6,843 nucleotides of DNA from an uncultured Gemmobacter sp. (GCA_937983495.1 CALKAA010000184.1:1-6843); one strand, 5' to 3'; positions 1-5,677 are shown, counted from the first letter of the stretch. Notes: generated from the sequence alone by a model not told the origin. A program made the numbers and translations.

Positions 1-260
1 CCGACGGTGCCTGAGACCACGCCACCCGATGATCCCGGCGCGTCGCCTTTGGTCGCCGTCACCACCGAGGCCAGGTTATGCGCGCGCTTGCCCGTCATGC
101 GCACGGTCGCCGCCGTATTGGCGTCGTCTGACTGGTAGGCGAAGACCGAATAGGGGATCGGCACCGTGCTGCTGCCCACCGGCGTCAGGCAGACATCCGG
201 CGTCACCGAGATGATGATCCCGTCGCCAATATCCCGGCTGCCCTCCTTGGGAATGCTCAT
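1..260 (-). CDS. DUF4150 / PAAR-like (Tox-PAAR-like) protein, N-terminal part, runs off the window
   Basis: The frame opens with ATG at 260 and stays open for 86 codons to the window edge, so the C-terminus is missing. The visible residues match what I know of the DUF4150 PAAR-like domain: PDVCLTPVG at residues 21-29, VPIPY at 33-37, and a glycine/serine-rich KGDAPGSSGG stretch near 71-80. In known systems this domain caps the T6SS spike like a classical PAAR, and it is often fused to a C-terminal toxin. Whether a toxin follows here cannot be seen. The start lies 10 bases after the stop of the preceding VgrG-tail gene, with a GAGGG ribosome-binding-like stretch in between, so it is probably co-transcribed. 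It is the second PAAR-type protein within 1 kb. The family call is fairly secure; the overall role is inferred. Confidence 0.82.
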   Translation of the reverse strand, partial: MSIPKEGSRDIGDGIIISVTPDVCLTPVGSSTVPIPYSVFAYQSDDANTAATVRMTGKRAHNLASVVTATKGDAPGSSGGVVSGTV

Positions 261-270
261 CGCCGCGCCC

Positions 271-702
271 TCAGTTCAGGTCGATGACCTTGCCATTGAT
301 CTGCACATGACCGCTGGCCGAGAAATTGAACTTGGTGCCGATGATCGTGACATTGCCCTCGGCATCCATCACGAATTTCGACTTGCCGCAGTTGATGAGG
401 AATTCCTGCCCGACATGCACGGTCATGGTGTGGCCGACGCTGGTGTTCTTGTAGGCCCCGATCTGTTCGGTGCGGGCGAGGCCAATGGTGTCGGAGCGGA
501 ACTTTTCGACCACGGTGGTCATGATCCCGCTGATCGGCATGACACTGGACAGGAGGCCCGCGAGGTTCTCGGCCGTCGCCGCCTGTTCCGCCCCGCCCTG
601 AGCACGATGGCGGCCTGCGGCATCAAAGCCTTCGCGGGCGCTGCCAGTCGCCATTTCGACAATCGTTCCCGCTGTGATCAACACGTCAAGCCGGAACCTC
701 AC
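271..702 (-). CDS. Free-standing VgrG needle-tail protein (gp5 C-terminal beta-helix), lacking the VgrG head
   Basis: This 143-residue protein ends in a beta-helix needle of the VgrG/gp5 kind. From about residue 72 there are short repeats such as TEQIGAYKNTSVGHTMTVHVG, then GNVTIIGTKFNFSASGH, ending INGKVIDLN. The full VgrG at the right edge has the same plan and ends SARIDLN. The first 65 residues are alanine-rich and probably helical. The gp27-like and OB-fold parts of a normal VgrG (about 600 residues or more) are absent. The start shown is a GTG overlapping the PAAR stop (GTGA), which suggests coupling; an internal ATG at 654 (MATGSAREG) is an alternative. It may be a truncated relic of a second vgrG or a working accessory spike piece. 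The fold call is good; function is unknown. Confidence 0.7.
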   Translation of the reverse strand: MRFRLDVLITAGTIVEMATGSAREGFDAAGRHRAQGGAEQAATAENLAGLLSSVMPISGIMTTVVEKFRSDTIGLARTEQIGAYKNTSVGHTMTVHVGQEFLINCGKSKFVMDAEGNVTIIGTKFNFSASGHVQINGKVIDLN

Positions 703-998
703 CCCCCGATGAACACGTCGCCCGAGCCTGCTGCTGCCGCCCCACCGCAGCCAATCGCATCGCCAACGCGGCCCGCGGGTTTGCCGTTGATGAACACCGT
801 GCCTGACCCGCCCGACAAGCTGCGCGGATGTGGCGGGGCCGGGCAGATCGGGCAGCCATGCGCCCCATAGCCATCCCCCTGCCGCACCGCCCCCAACCCG
901 TTCACGAAAACATCCCCGGACGCCTCAATCGCAGGCGTCGGCGGAAAATGACACCCGTGACCAGAGCCGGTGTCACCCAAGCGTGTCGCTACTGGCAT
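699..998 (-). CDS. PAAR-domain T6SS spike-tip protein
   Basis: This 99-residue protein is essentially one PAAR domain, the zinc-bound cone that sharpens the tip of the VgrG trimer. It begins MPVATRLGD, followed by GSGHGCH (residues 11-17), ASGDVFVNG (27-34), AHGCPIC (46-52), GTVFINGKPAGRVGD (66-80) and IGCGG (82-86). It ends GSGDVFIGG. Likely zinc ligands are among H14, C16, H17, H47, C49, C52 and C84. I chose the ATG at 998 because a strong AAGGAG lies 7 bases upstream and the PAAR consensus starts there; an upstream non-ATG start at 1049 would add 17 residues unlike the family. There is no toxin extension, so it would serve as a bare tip. Its stop overlaps the start of the VgrG-tail gene. 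Confidence 0.93.
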   Translation of the reverse strand: MPVATRLGDTGSGHGCHFPPTPAIEASGDVFVNGLGAVRQGDGYGAHGCPICPAPPHPRSLSGGSGTVFINGKPAGRVGDAIGCGGAAAAGSGDVFIGG

Positions 999-1005
999 GG
1001 GATAT

Positions 1006-1011
1006 CTCCTT
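1006..1011 (-). promoter_or_regulatory. Shine-Dalgarno site of the PAAR gene
   Basis: On the minus strand this is AAGGAG, 7 bases before the ATG at 998. It decides the PAAR start in favour of 998 over the longer frame from 1049. A degraded look-alike of this leader lies at 2297-2319. Confidence 0.75.
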
Positions 1012-1027
1012 TCGCGTGTAACCCTAT

Positions 1028-1462
1028 TCAGAAAACTACAGGCGACCAAGCTAAATTTGGCCTTGGTATTAAGCTGAAATCTGGACGCATCTCATGAATC
1101 TTGTCCTGGAAATTGTCCTTGGTGACCATCCAGCGCAATGCATCACCATACTTATAAGTCGCGCACAGCTGATCACTTTTCCGCCCAAATTGAAGGAGAA
1201 CCGTTTTCCACGCCCTGTGATCAGCATCCGGATGCATTTCACGCAGAATGCGTAGCGCAGGAAGCACTGGCGGAATGGCGAAAGAGAAGCCCACGGCATT
1301 CCCGTATGCATCATAGGCTTGCGCACCCCCCCCGCCGCCTTTTCCATCGGGTGAAAGCCATAACCATGCAGAAATCGTGGCCCAATCGGCATATTGGGCC
1401 GGGATTGCGGCGGCAATCAGTTCCGCAATGTTTTTCGCTTGAACCGCCTCTTGTGGGGTCAT
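1028..1462 (-). CDS. YezG/DUF600-like immunity protein, second of a tandem pair
   Basis: This 144-residue protein is probably a cytoplasmic antidote. It shares a C-terminal pattern with the gene just upstream. LLQFGRKS (89-96) aligns with LLQFDRNS, RWMVTKDNF (110-118) with RWAVTPADI, and EMRPDF (124-129) with SLRPKF. An N-terminal helix with IAELIAAAIP, then a WLWLSPDG strand, fits the YezG/DUF600 family. In Bacillus, YezG neutralises the YeeF nuclease. A glycine run (GKGGGGG, about 40-46) and a C-terminal tail of about 15 residues after the RPDF motif are peculiar to this copy. Its ATG overlaps the previous stop (ATGA), indicating translational coupling. No separate toxin for it is visible, so it may be an orphan or divergent duplicate. 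The family call rests on remembered patterns and paralogy, not on a search. Confidence 0.6.
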   Translation of the reverse strand: MTPQEAVQAKNIAELIAAAIPAQYADWATISAWLWLSPDGKGGGGGAQAYDAYGNAVGFSFAIPPVLPALRILREMHPDADHRAWKTVLLQFGRKSDQLCATYKYGDALRWMVTKDNFQDKIHEMRPDFSLIPRPNLAWSPVVF

Positions 1463-1836
1463 TGATCGAATTTGGGGCGCAGGCTTTCTATGAAGCCGTG
1501 GATGTCCGCTGGGGTAACAGCCCAGCGGTTGGGATTCTTGTCTTCAAATTCGATGTTGAAGCGGCCAGAATTTCTGTCGAATTGGAGCAGTAGTTTGATT
1601 GGATAAGGCCCTTCGCCGTAAATTTCGTTAAGATATAACGACATTGCAGGACGAATTTCAAATGGGCCTGCCGCGACAGATCGAAAATCATGTTCGCCAA
1701 TGTACAAGTATCCGCTTGATCCAGTAGGAACGCCTTTTTCATTCAATCTTATAACCAAGGCGAGAAGGTCCCATCTTCCGCTAAAGTCGTTATCTGATTT
1801 TACAATTGCGGAAATCAGCTCAGAAATATTGCTCAT
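1459..1836 (-). CDS. YezG/DUF600-like immunity protein, first of a tandem pair, next to a YeeF-type nuclease remnant
   Basis: This 125-residue protein has the features expected of the YezG/DUF600 immunity family. It starts with a short N-terminal helix (ISELISAIVK), then strands around WDLLALVIRL and YLYIGE. A YPIKLLLQFDRNSG segment follows (78-91), and it ends RWAVTPADIHGFIESLRPKF (104-123). It starts with an ATGA overlap on the stop of the nuclease remnant, the usual toxin-immunity spacing. The YeeF-type C-terminal nuclease domain is the known partner of YezG, so domain and neighbour support each other. The toxin is broken but this gene is fully open, as expected if it still protects against sister cells carrying the intact toxin. 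The gene is richer in A+T than the PAAR and VgrG genes, which suggests it arrived with the cassette. Confidence 0.68.
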   Translation of the reverse strand: MSNISELISAIVKSDNDFSGRWDLLALVIRLNEKGVPTGSSGYLYIGEHDFRSVAAGPFEIRPAMSLYLNEIYGEGPYPIKLLLQFDRNSGRFNIEFEDKNPNRWAVTPADIHGFIESLRPKFDQ

Positions 1837-2289
1837 TTATTCCTCGCGTATTTTTCTTGCATGTCTCGCCACTTTATCCTAATGAAGGTTTGATTTTCAT
1901 CATTATCGAACGCCTCTTTATTTTTATAAACGACTTCACCAGTTTTGGGGTCTCGCACCTGGTAAGTTGATTGAAAAGCATCAGGCCGCACAGACCCCGG
2001 CGGGTAGACATCCACCTTATACTCAACCTCATACCCAAGCTTGGTCCAGTCGGCCCATTCATTCTCCATCGTCTTCCAAGCCCCCATATTAAGATTGCCG
2101 GCCTGAGGTGCAATGCCTTCATCGGGGGTGTCGCCGAAAAACGATGCCCGGCCAAGTGGCCGCCTTCATCGCCGGGATTTCCCAATCGCCCGATCCGGCA
2201 CCTTCAGGTTGCGCACAAGATTGGCGTCCGGCACGTTCGCCGCGACTTTCGAGGCGACGCGGATGGCGATTTCCGTTACTTCGCCAGCC
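1833..2289 (-). pseudogene. Broken effector tip: core fragment joined out of frame to a YeeF-type (Endonuclea_NS_2-like) nuclease remnant
   Basis: Read from 2289 leftwards, the first 107 bases encode a piece of the intact effector's core (AGEVTEIAIRVASKVAANVP and PDRAI), but this frame stops at TGA 2168-2166. A second frame, shifted one base at the junction near 2183-2185, carries GNPGDEGGHLAGHRF (2182-2138). A third continues FGDTPDEGIAPQAGNLN, then MGAWKTMENEW from 2087 to the stop at 1833. Inserting one T in the five-T run (2137-2141) joins the last two as HRFFGDTPDEG. The order DxGGHL, NLNxGxWxxME, RPDAFxxTYQV and a late acidic-aromatic segment is that of the DNA/RNA non-specific endonuclease domain of YeeF-like toxins; the histidine of GGHL is the expected catalytic residue. 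It has no usable start, so it is a fossil unless base errors are involved. An ORF from ATG 2087 (84 residues) would lack the catalytic histidine. Confidence 0.72.
2183..2289 (-). repeat. Copy 2 of a 107-bp effector-core repeat (partner at 4870-4976)
   Basis: The two copies align without gaps at a constant offset of 2687 bases, with about 7 mismatches by eye (about 93% identity), and run in the same direction. Identity ends sharply on both sides. In this copy the encoded core fragment changes only slightly (NLVRNLKVPDRAI against NLARKLEVPDRAI) before the junction with the nuclease remnant. Confidence 0.93.
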
Positions 2290-2296
2290 CGTCACC

Positions 2297-2319
2297 GCAT
2301 GGGATATCTGCTTTGCCGT
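2297..2319 (-). promoter_or_regulatory. Degraded copy of the PAAR gene leader (possible relic start site)
   Basis: The + strand carries GCATGGGATATCT at 2297-2309, identical over 13 bases to 995-1007 at the PAAR start, with further scattered identity to about 2319. In minus-strand terms both read AGATATCCC-ATG, but the AGGAG of the PAAR leader is AGCAG here. The ATG at 2300 is in frame with the core fragment, yet the third codon is TGA. It may be a remnant of a swapped leader; chance is a fair alternative. Confidence 0.3.
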
Positions 2320-2329
2320 AACAGTCGAT

Positions 2330-2977
2330 CTACCCTGCACCACCCATGGTCAGCAGCGTGCGGTCTTCACAGAACTCGACCCAATGACCCATCAACCAAA
2401 GCTCGGCAGCGGGCGTTTCATCCAGCGGATATTTGACAATGGGCCAAAGCAGATAGCGGGTAATCGCCGGAAAGGTTGTCATCATGTAAACCGCCTCGCG
2501 CAAACCAAGTATCCATCGGGGAAACTCTGCGTAGCAGTCGATAAAATCATCGCCCAGCATGGTTTCTACATCGTGAACCCGTAAACGACCAAGTTCTTTT
2601 TCACGCTGAAAATCCCGCGATGAAATTTCGACCACGCGACTCCGCGCAATCGCGCTGGCCTGCGTATAATCTAATTCCGTCAAACGATCTGCCACCGCAT
2701 CACGGTATTGCGCTGCCAATTCGTACGCGTGAGGCGTGACGACCTGTGTGTGTGTGTGTGGGGGGGGGGGGGGCAAAAGATAGGTGCCATTAAAATCCGC
2801 CCGTGCCCGGAAATCCATAATCCGTGAGACAAACGCCGCACCATTGCGGAGACCGTCGAAGGCCTGATGCAGGCTCTCCGCATTGTCGAGCTCAAGCATG
2901 AGAGACTCGAAGTGATGCTTGTCAAAGCGGCTCGGCTTTTCGACGTAAGAGAGCCAGTCATCCAAAAGCGACATCAT
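2330..2977 (-). CDS. Protein of unknown family with an internal simple-sequence tract; candidate immunity protein
   Basis: I do not recognise this 215-residue protein. It looks soluble, mixed and mostly helical. The N-terminus reads LLDDWLSYVEKPSRFDKHHF. A middle region (about 85-150) is rich in arginine and acidic residues, and a hydrophobic C-terminal part contains FPRWILGLREAVYMM and RYLLWPIVKYPLDE. Near residues 70-80 a proline run followed by HTHT is encoded by C14/(CA) repeats. The protein reads sensibly on both sides of the tract in one frame, so this length is 'on'. A GGAGGT lies 2 bases before the ATG at 2977 and 5 bases before a second ATG at 2974, so the second may be the true start. 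The first ATG overlaps the stop of the small upstream frame. Position after an effector-immunity pair suggests an extra immunity gene; this is inference. Confidence 0.7.
   Translation of the reverse strand: MMSLLDDWLSYVEKPSRFDKHHFESLMLELDNAESLHQAFDGLRNGAAFVSRIMDFRARADFNGTYLLPPPPPHTHTQVVTPHAYELAAQYRDAVADRLTELDYTQASAIARSRVVEISSRDFQREKELGRLRVHDVETMLGDDFIDCYAEFPRWILGLREAVYMMTTFPAITRYLLWPIVKYPLDETPAAELWLMGHWVEFCEDRTLLTMGGAG
2745..2773. repeat. Compound microsatellite (TG)8 followed by G13, inside a coding sequence
   Basis: On the + strand eight TG units (2745-2760) run straight into thirteen further G (2761-2773). On the coding strand this reads as a C run followed by CA repeats, giving prolines then HTHT. 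Any change not divisible by three shifts the frame of the 2330-2977 gene. Such tracts slip readily during replication and are also prone to sequencing error. Confidence 0.95.
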
Positions 2978-3174
2978 CCACCTCCAGCAGAAAGAATTGA
3001 ATTTCGCAGCCCGGATGGCAGGCTGTCGATCCCATTGTCGAGATAGTGATTGGCGAAATATCCCATGCGCCGCAAAAGTTCAGTGCGACTGCGCGCGGGC
3101 CATACAGTTGGTCGCGAGCATTGTGCAACAGAGCATTGCACGATTGCCTTGACTGGCCGCAAAGTCTCACACAC
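2974..3174 (-). CDS. Possible small coupled ORF (66 residues), unknown
   Basis: A GTG at 3174, three bases after the stop of the immunity gene, opens a frame that ends in a TGA overlapping the ATG of the next gene. Tight joins at both ends favour a real gene. The second half (LLRRMGYFANHYLDNGIDSL) looks protein-like, but the first half is rich in Cys, Arg and Ser and resembles no domain I know. Another minus-strand frame crosses the same interval (stop at 2958) and also looks plausible (ARDQLYGPRAVALNFCGAWD), so this may instead be the tail of a lost gene. There is no clear ribosome-binding site. Confidence 0.3.
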   Translation of the reverse strand: MCETLRPVKAIVQCSVAQCSRPTVWPARSRTELLRRMGYFANHYLDNGIDSLPSGLRNSILSAGGG

Positions 3175-3177
3175 GCC

Positions 3178-4185
3178 TCACCTCGCCCCCTGTTCGGCGC
3201 GCAGGCGCGGCAGGTCAGCAAGGCTCGGGGTTTCGGGGTTCTCCGCGCAGAACTTGGCCTCGACGCGGTCAAGCAGATCGTCGGCTGGCCACACGGGCAC
3301 CGGCGGCAGATGGCGAAATACGCCCTTCTGGAACAGATCATGCGAAAGATGGCCGGGATTGGGCAGGCCCTCCCATTCGCGCAGCCGCAGGAAGGTGAAC
3401 AGGATCACCGGGTAGAGCCACCAGGCATCGCGTTCGATCTCGAAATGGATCACGCGGCGATCGGGGTCGTGCTTGAGCCCCTTTGTCACCATGTCATGAC
3501 TTTGCGCGACGTGGTAATCGGCGGCGCGATAGAGGATTTCGGCGAATTTCGCGGGGTCGGGCTCGCGCCAGTGCGCCGCGATCTCGGCCCAGCCGCCATA
3601 GCCGCCAGCGTAGCTTTCGTAAAGCTCCTCGCGCCATGGCGTGCTGGTCGAGGTGTTCACTGCGCCCAAGTGGTCGCGGAAGACGTCGAGGATGACGTAA
3701 CCGTAGCCGGTCATGCTTTGTCCCTGATGCAGAGCGCCGCCCCGGATAGTGCCCCGTTGGATCGAGTGCTTCATGATTTCCTGCAACATCAGCCGCGCAT
3801 GCAGTTCGGCATGTTCGCGCCAGCCCAGCGTGGTGGCCATCATCAAAGCATTGGCGATCTGCTCAAGGCCACAGCCGCTGTTGGTGTTGCGCTTCTGCAC
3901 CCCGATGGCAAAGAGGAATTCGGGCAGCGCATAGCGCGTGACCCGCGCGATCTCGGCCAAGTCGGGCGTGACGCCGCGATTGTTGAGGATGAAGCGTTTG
4001 AGGCCGTATAGACTAAGAACACGCAAATCCCCGCCTGCGCTTAATTCATTGCTGTCGTCATGGCCGGACAACCAAGCGCCGAGATCCTCAAAAACCATCG
4101 GGTTGACGATCGTTTCCTGGCGCGTTGTCCACCGCAGAAAATCTCTTTCAATGTGAAGAACGATCTCATCGACGCTTTTTGCCAT
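3178..4185 (-). CDS. Candidate cognate immunity protein of the PD-(D/E)xK effector
   Basis: This 335-residue protein starts 40 bases after the effector stop, in the position of the immunity gene. Purine-rich AAGGG and AGAGAG stretches sit ahead of its ATG at 4185. No signal peptide or clear membrane span is visible, which fits a cytoplasmic antidote to a DNA-cutting toxin. It is long for an immunity protein and looks helical. Notable segments are HIERDFLRWTTRQ (12-24), a Trp/Tyr/Gly-rich middle (YESYAGGYGGWAEIAAHW), then RAADYHVAQSHD and WWLYPVILFTFLRLREWEGL in the last third. The layout recalls large PoNi-type immunity proteins paired with PoNe nucleases, but I cannot find the GYW-F-E pattern I associate with DUF1911. 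I therefore leave the family open. Function is inferred mainly from position. Confidence 0.68.
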   Translation of the reverse strand: MAKSVDEIVLHIERDFLRWTTRQETIVNPMVFEDLGAWLSGHDDSNELSAGGDLRVLSLYGLKRFILNNRGVTPDLAEIARVTRYALPEFLFAIGVQKRNTNSGCGLEQIANALMMATTLGWREHAELHARLMLQEIMKHSIQRGTIRGGALHQGQSMTGYGYVILDVFRDHLGAVNTSTSTPWREELYESYAGGYGGWAEIAAHWREPDPAKFAEILYRAADYHVAQSHDMVTKGLKHDPDRRVIHFEIERDAWWLYPVILFTFLRLREWEGLPNPGHLSHDLFQKGVFRHLPPVPVWPADDLLDRVEAKFCAENPETPSLADLPRLRAEQGAR

Positions 4186-4225
4186 CTCTCTTACCCTTGC
4201 AAACTTCTGTTGATCGCCGTGCCGC

Positions 4226-5677
4226 CTACTTGGGCGGAGCCCGGGCCTGCGGCTGCTTCGGCTTGCCAGCCTGCGTCACTTCGTTGCCCTGCGCATCGCG
4301 CCAAGGCAAGGCCCGCGGCCGCTGCCCTTGCTCGTAATCCCAACTCCGCTCGCGGTAATTCGTCGCCGCGCCGGTGACCCGGTCGACATCGTAACGGATT
4401 TCCTTGAAGGCGGGGTTCGCGTTTAGCCACTTTATCGCTTCTTTGGCGTCTCGAACTTGTTGTGGCGTCGCCCCTGACCATTCCTTGTCGCCAGCAATAA
4501 CCCGTTGCAGCCGATCCCTCACATACGTCGGCCCCCCGAGGTCCCGCTGATCCCCGCTCATCGTGGCACCATTGGCTTTCACCTCGGCAAACATCACCTC
4601 GCCCGTTTCCGGGTTGCGCGCGATGATATCGACGCCGTTGCCCTGAGGGTTCTGAATCACCCGCTGATCGGTATAGCCCTTCTGCGCCAGATCACGACGC
4701 GCCTGATCCTCCGCAAGATCGCCCACCTTGCCATTCGAAAGCGCCTCGCTGTCCCCATCCGGCTTTTCCTTGGGTGGGTCTGGCACTTCGCCCCGCGCCG
4801 AAACGTCTGCCGATTTCGAGCCGGTTCCCAGCTTGTCCTCGTCCAGAATCTCGTTGAGGATCTTGGGGTCAATCGCCCGATCCGGCACCTCCAGCTTGCG
4901 CGCAAGATTGGCATCCGGCACGTTCGCCGCCACTTTCGAGGCGACGCGGATGGCGATTTCCGTCACCTCGCCAGCCAGACGCTTGGCCACCAGCTTGATG
5001 CCAACCGCCGCACCGCCGGTTACCACCCCCATGGCGATATCAAGGGCGATTTCACCCGCGAGGAAATCGGCATCGGCCTTGAGACGCGCCATGGCCACCA
5101 GCGCGCCCTTTTGCTGCACATCCAGCCAGAACTCGTCCCAGCGGGCTTTGCAGGAGGCGATGGTTTTCTCCAGCCAGTCCTTGCCCATGTTGTAGAGCAG
5201 GGCATTCGGGTCTGTCTCGATCAGCAAATCCCCGGCAGCGGACAAGCTTTTGGCGGTATCGTCAGCGCCGAATTGCGAGGCAGCCCAACCCGCCCCCTTG
5301 TGAAGAAGGCCGCTGCTGATCGACGCGACATCCAGAAGGCTATCATATTGCCTCCAGCTTGTCCGCTTGGAACGCTCCACCAACCCTGTCGTATAGGCCG
5401 CCATCACCTTGGCGAGTTCGGCCCGCAGTGTTTCGCCACTCACGCCATCCGGCGTGGCTTCAAACACCCCGGCCAGCACGCCCAGCACCTGCAACTGCGC
5501 GCCATATTCCATCAGCCGGTTGTAGATCTGATCGTCATAGGCCGCCTTGGCCTGCAAGAGCTGCTGCGGCAGAGAAAGATCGACATATCCTTTCGTTCCG
5601 GCCACTTTGGCGGCGGCGGCCCCACTGCCAGCGGTCTGCCACACGGGCTGGGGCAAAAACGGCAGGGCGGTGCGCAT
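4226..5677 (-). CDS. T6SS polymorphic effector with a C-terminal PD-(D/E)xK (restriction-endonuclease-like) DNase domain
   Basis: This 483-residue protein starts at an ATG directly after the TAA of the 121-residue gene (TAAATG). Residues 1-200 form a helical core without an obvious PAAR, MIX or Rhs region. A glycine/alanine-rich hydrophobic stretch (about 205-230, containing ALDIAMGVVTGGAAVG) could touch or cross a membrane. Residues 235-269 are the segment duplicated at 2183-2289. A Pro/Lys/Asp linker (290-312) leads to the toxin domain. GKVGDLAE supplies E323, GNGVDII gives D350, and FAEVKAN gives E365 and K367, the D...ExK signature of the PD-(D/E)xK nuclease fold used by PoNe and Tox-REase effectors. 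A basic, proline-rich tail follows. It likely cleaves DNA in target cells after delivery by the VgrG beside it. The exact subfamily is not certain. Confidence 0.82.
   Translation of the reverse strand: MRTALPFLPQPVWQTAGSGAAAAKVAGTKGYVDLSLPQQLLQAKAAYDDQIYNRLMEYGAQLQVLGVLAGVFEATPDGVSGETLRAELAKVMAAYTTGLVERSKRTSWRQYDSLLDVASISSGLLHKGAGWAASQFGADDTAKSLSAAGDLLIETDPNALLYNMGKDWLEKTIASCKARWDEFWLDVQQKGALVAMARLKADADFLAGEIALDIAMGVVTGGAAVGIKLVAKRLAGEVTEIAIRVASKVAANVPDANLARKLEVPDRAIDPKILNEILDEDKLGTGSKSADVSARGEVPDPPKEKPDGDSEALSNGKVGDLAEDQARRDLAQKGYTDQRVIQNPQGNGVDIIARNPETGEVMFAEVKANGATMSGDQRDLGGPTYVRDRLQRVIAGDKEWSGATPQQVRDAKEAIKWLNANPAFKEIRYDVDRVTGAATNYRERSWDYEQGQRPRALPWRDAQGNEVTQAGKPKQPQARAPPK
4870..4976 (-). 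repeat. Copy 1 of the 107-bp effector-core repeat, inside the intact effector
   Basis: This encodes residues 235-269 of the effector, the last core segment before the linker and toxin domain. The partner is at 2183-2289, same orientation, about 93% identical. The placement just before the variable tip is where recombination between toxin cassettes would be expected. Confidence 0.93.

Noticed and set aside
166..870. Plus-strand open frame of 234 codons over the PAAR and VgrG-tail genes
   Set aside because: It runs antisense to clear PAAR and needle-repeat proteins, and the translation is low-complexity Pro/Ala-rich.
1833..2087. Annotating the 84-codon frame from ATG 2087 as an intact small gene
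   Set aside because: It is the second half of a nuclease domain whose catalytic GGHL motif lies upstream in another frame; it was placed in the pseudogene instead.
2119..2343. Minus-strand 74-codon frame overlapping the core repeat
   Set aside because: It reads the repeat in a frame different from that of the intact effector and has no protein-like character; the conserved frame is the one used in the pseudogene entry.
2296..3069. A 12-bp inverted repeat (CGCATGGGATAT at 2296-2307, its complement at 3058-3069) flanking the tract-bearing gene, suggesting an invertible segment
   Set aside because: About one such 12-base match is expected by chance in a window this size. There is no recombinase gene nearby, and one arm lies within the doubtful small frame.
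3046..4011. Plus-strand open frame of 321 codons opposite the immunity gene
   Set aside because: It is antisense to a coherent 335-residue protein with good operon spacing; its translation shows no recognisable domain and it has no convincing ribosome-binding site.
3178..4185. Firm naming of the immunity gene as PoNi (DUF1910/DUF1911)
   Set aside because: Context fits a nuclease antidote, but the GYW-F-E type pattern expected of DUF1911 was not found, so the name was withheld.
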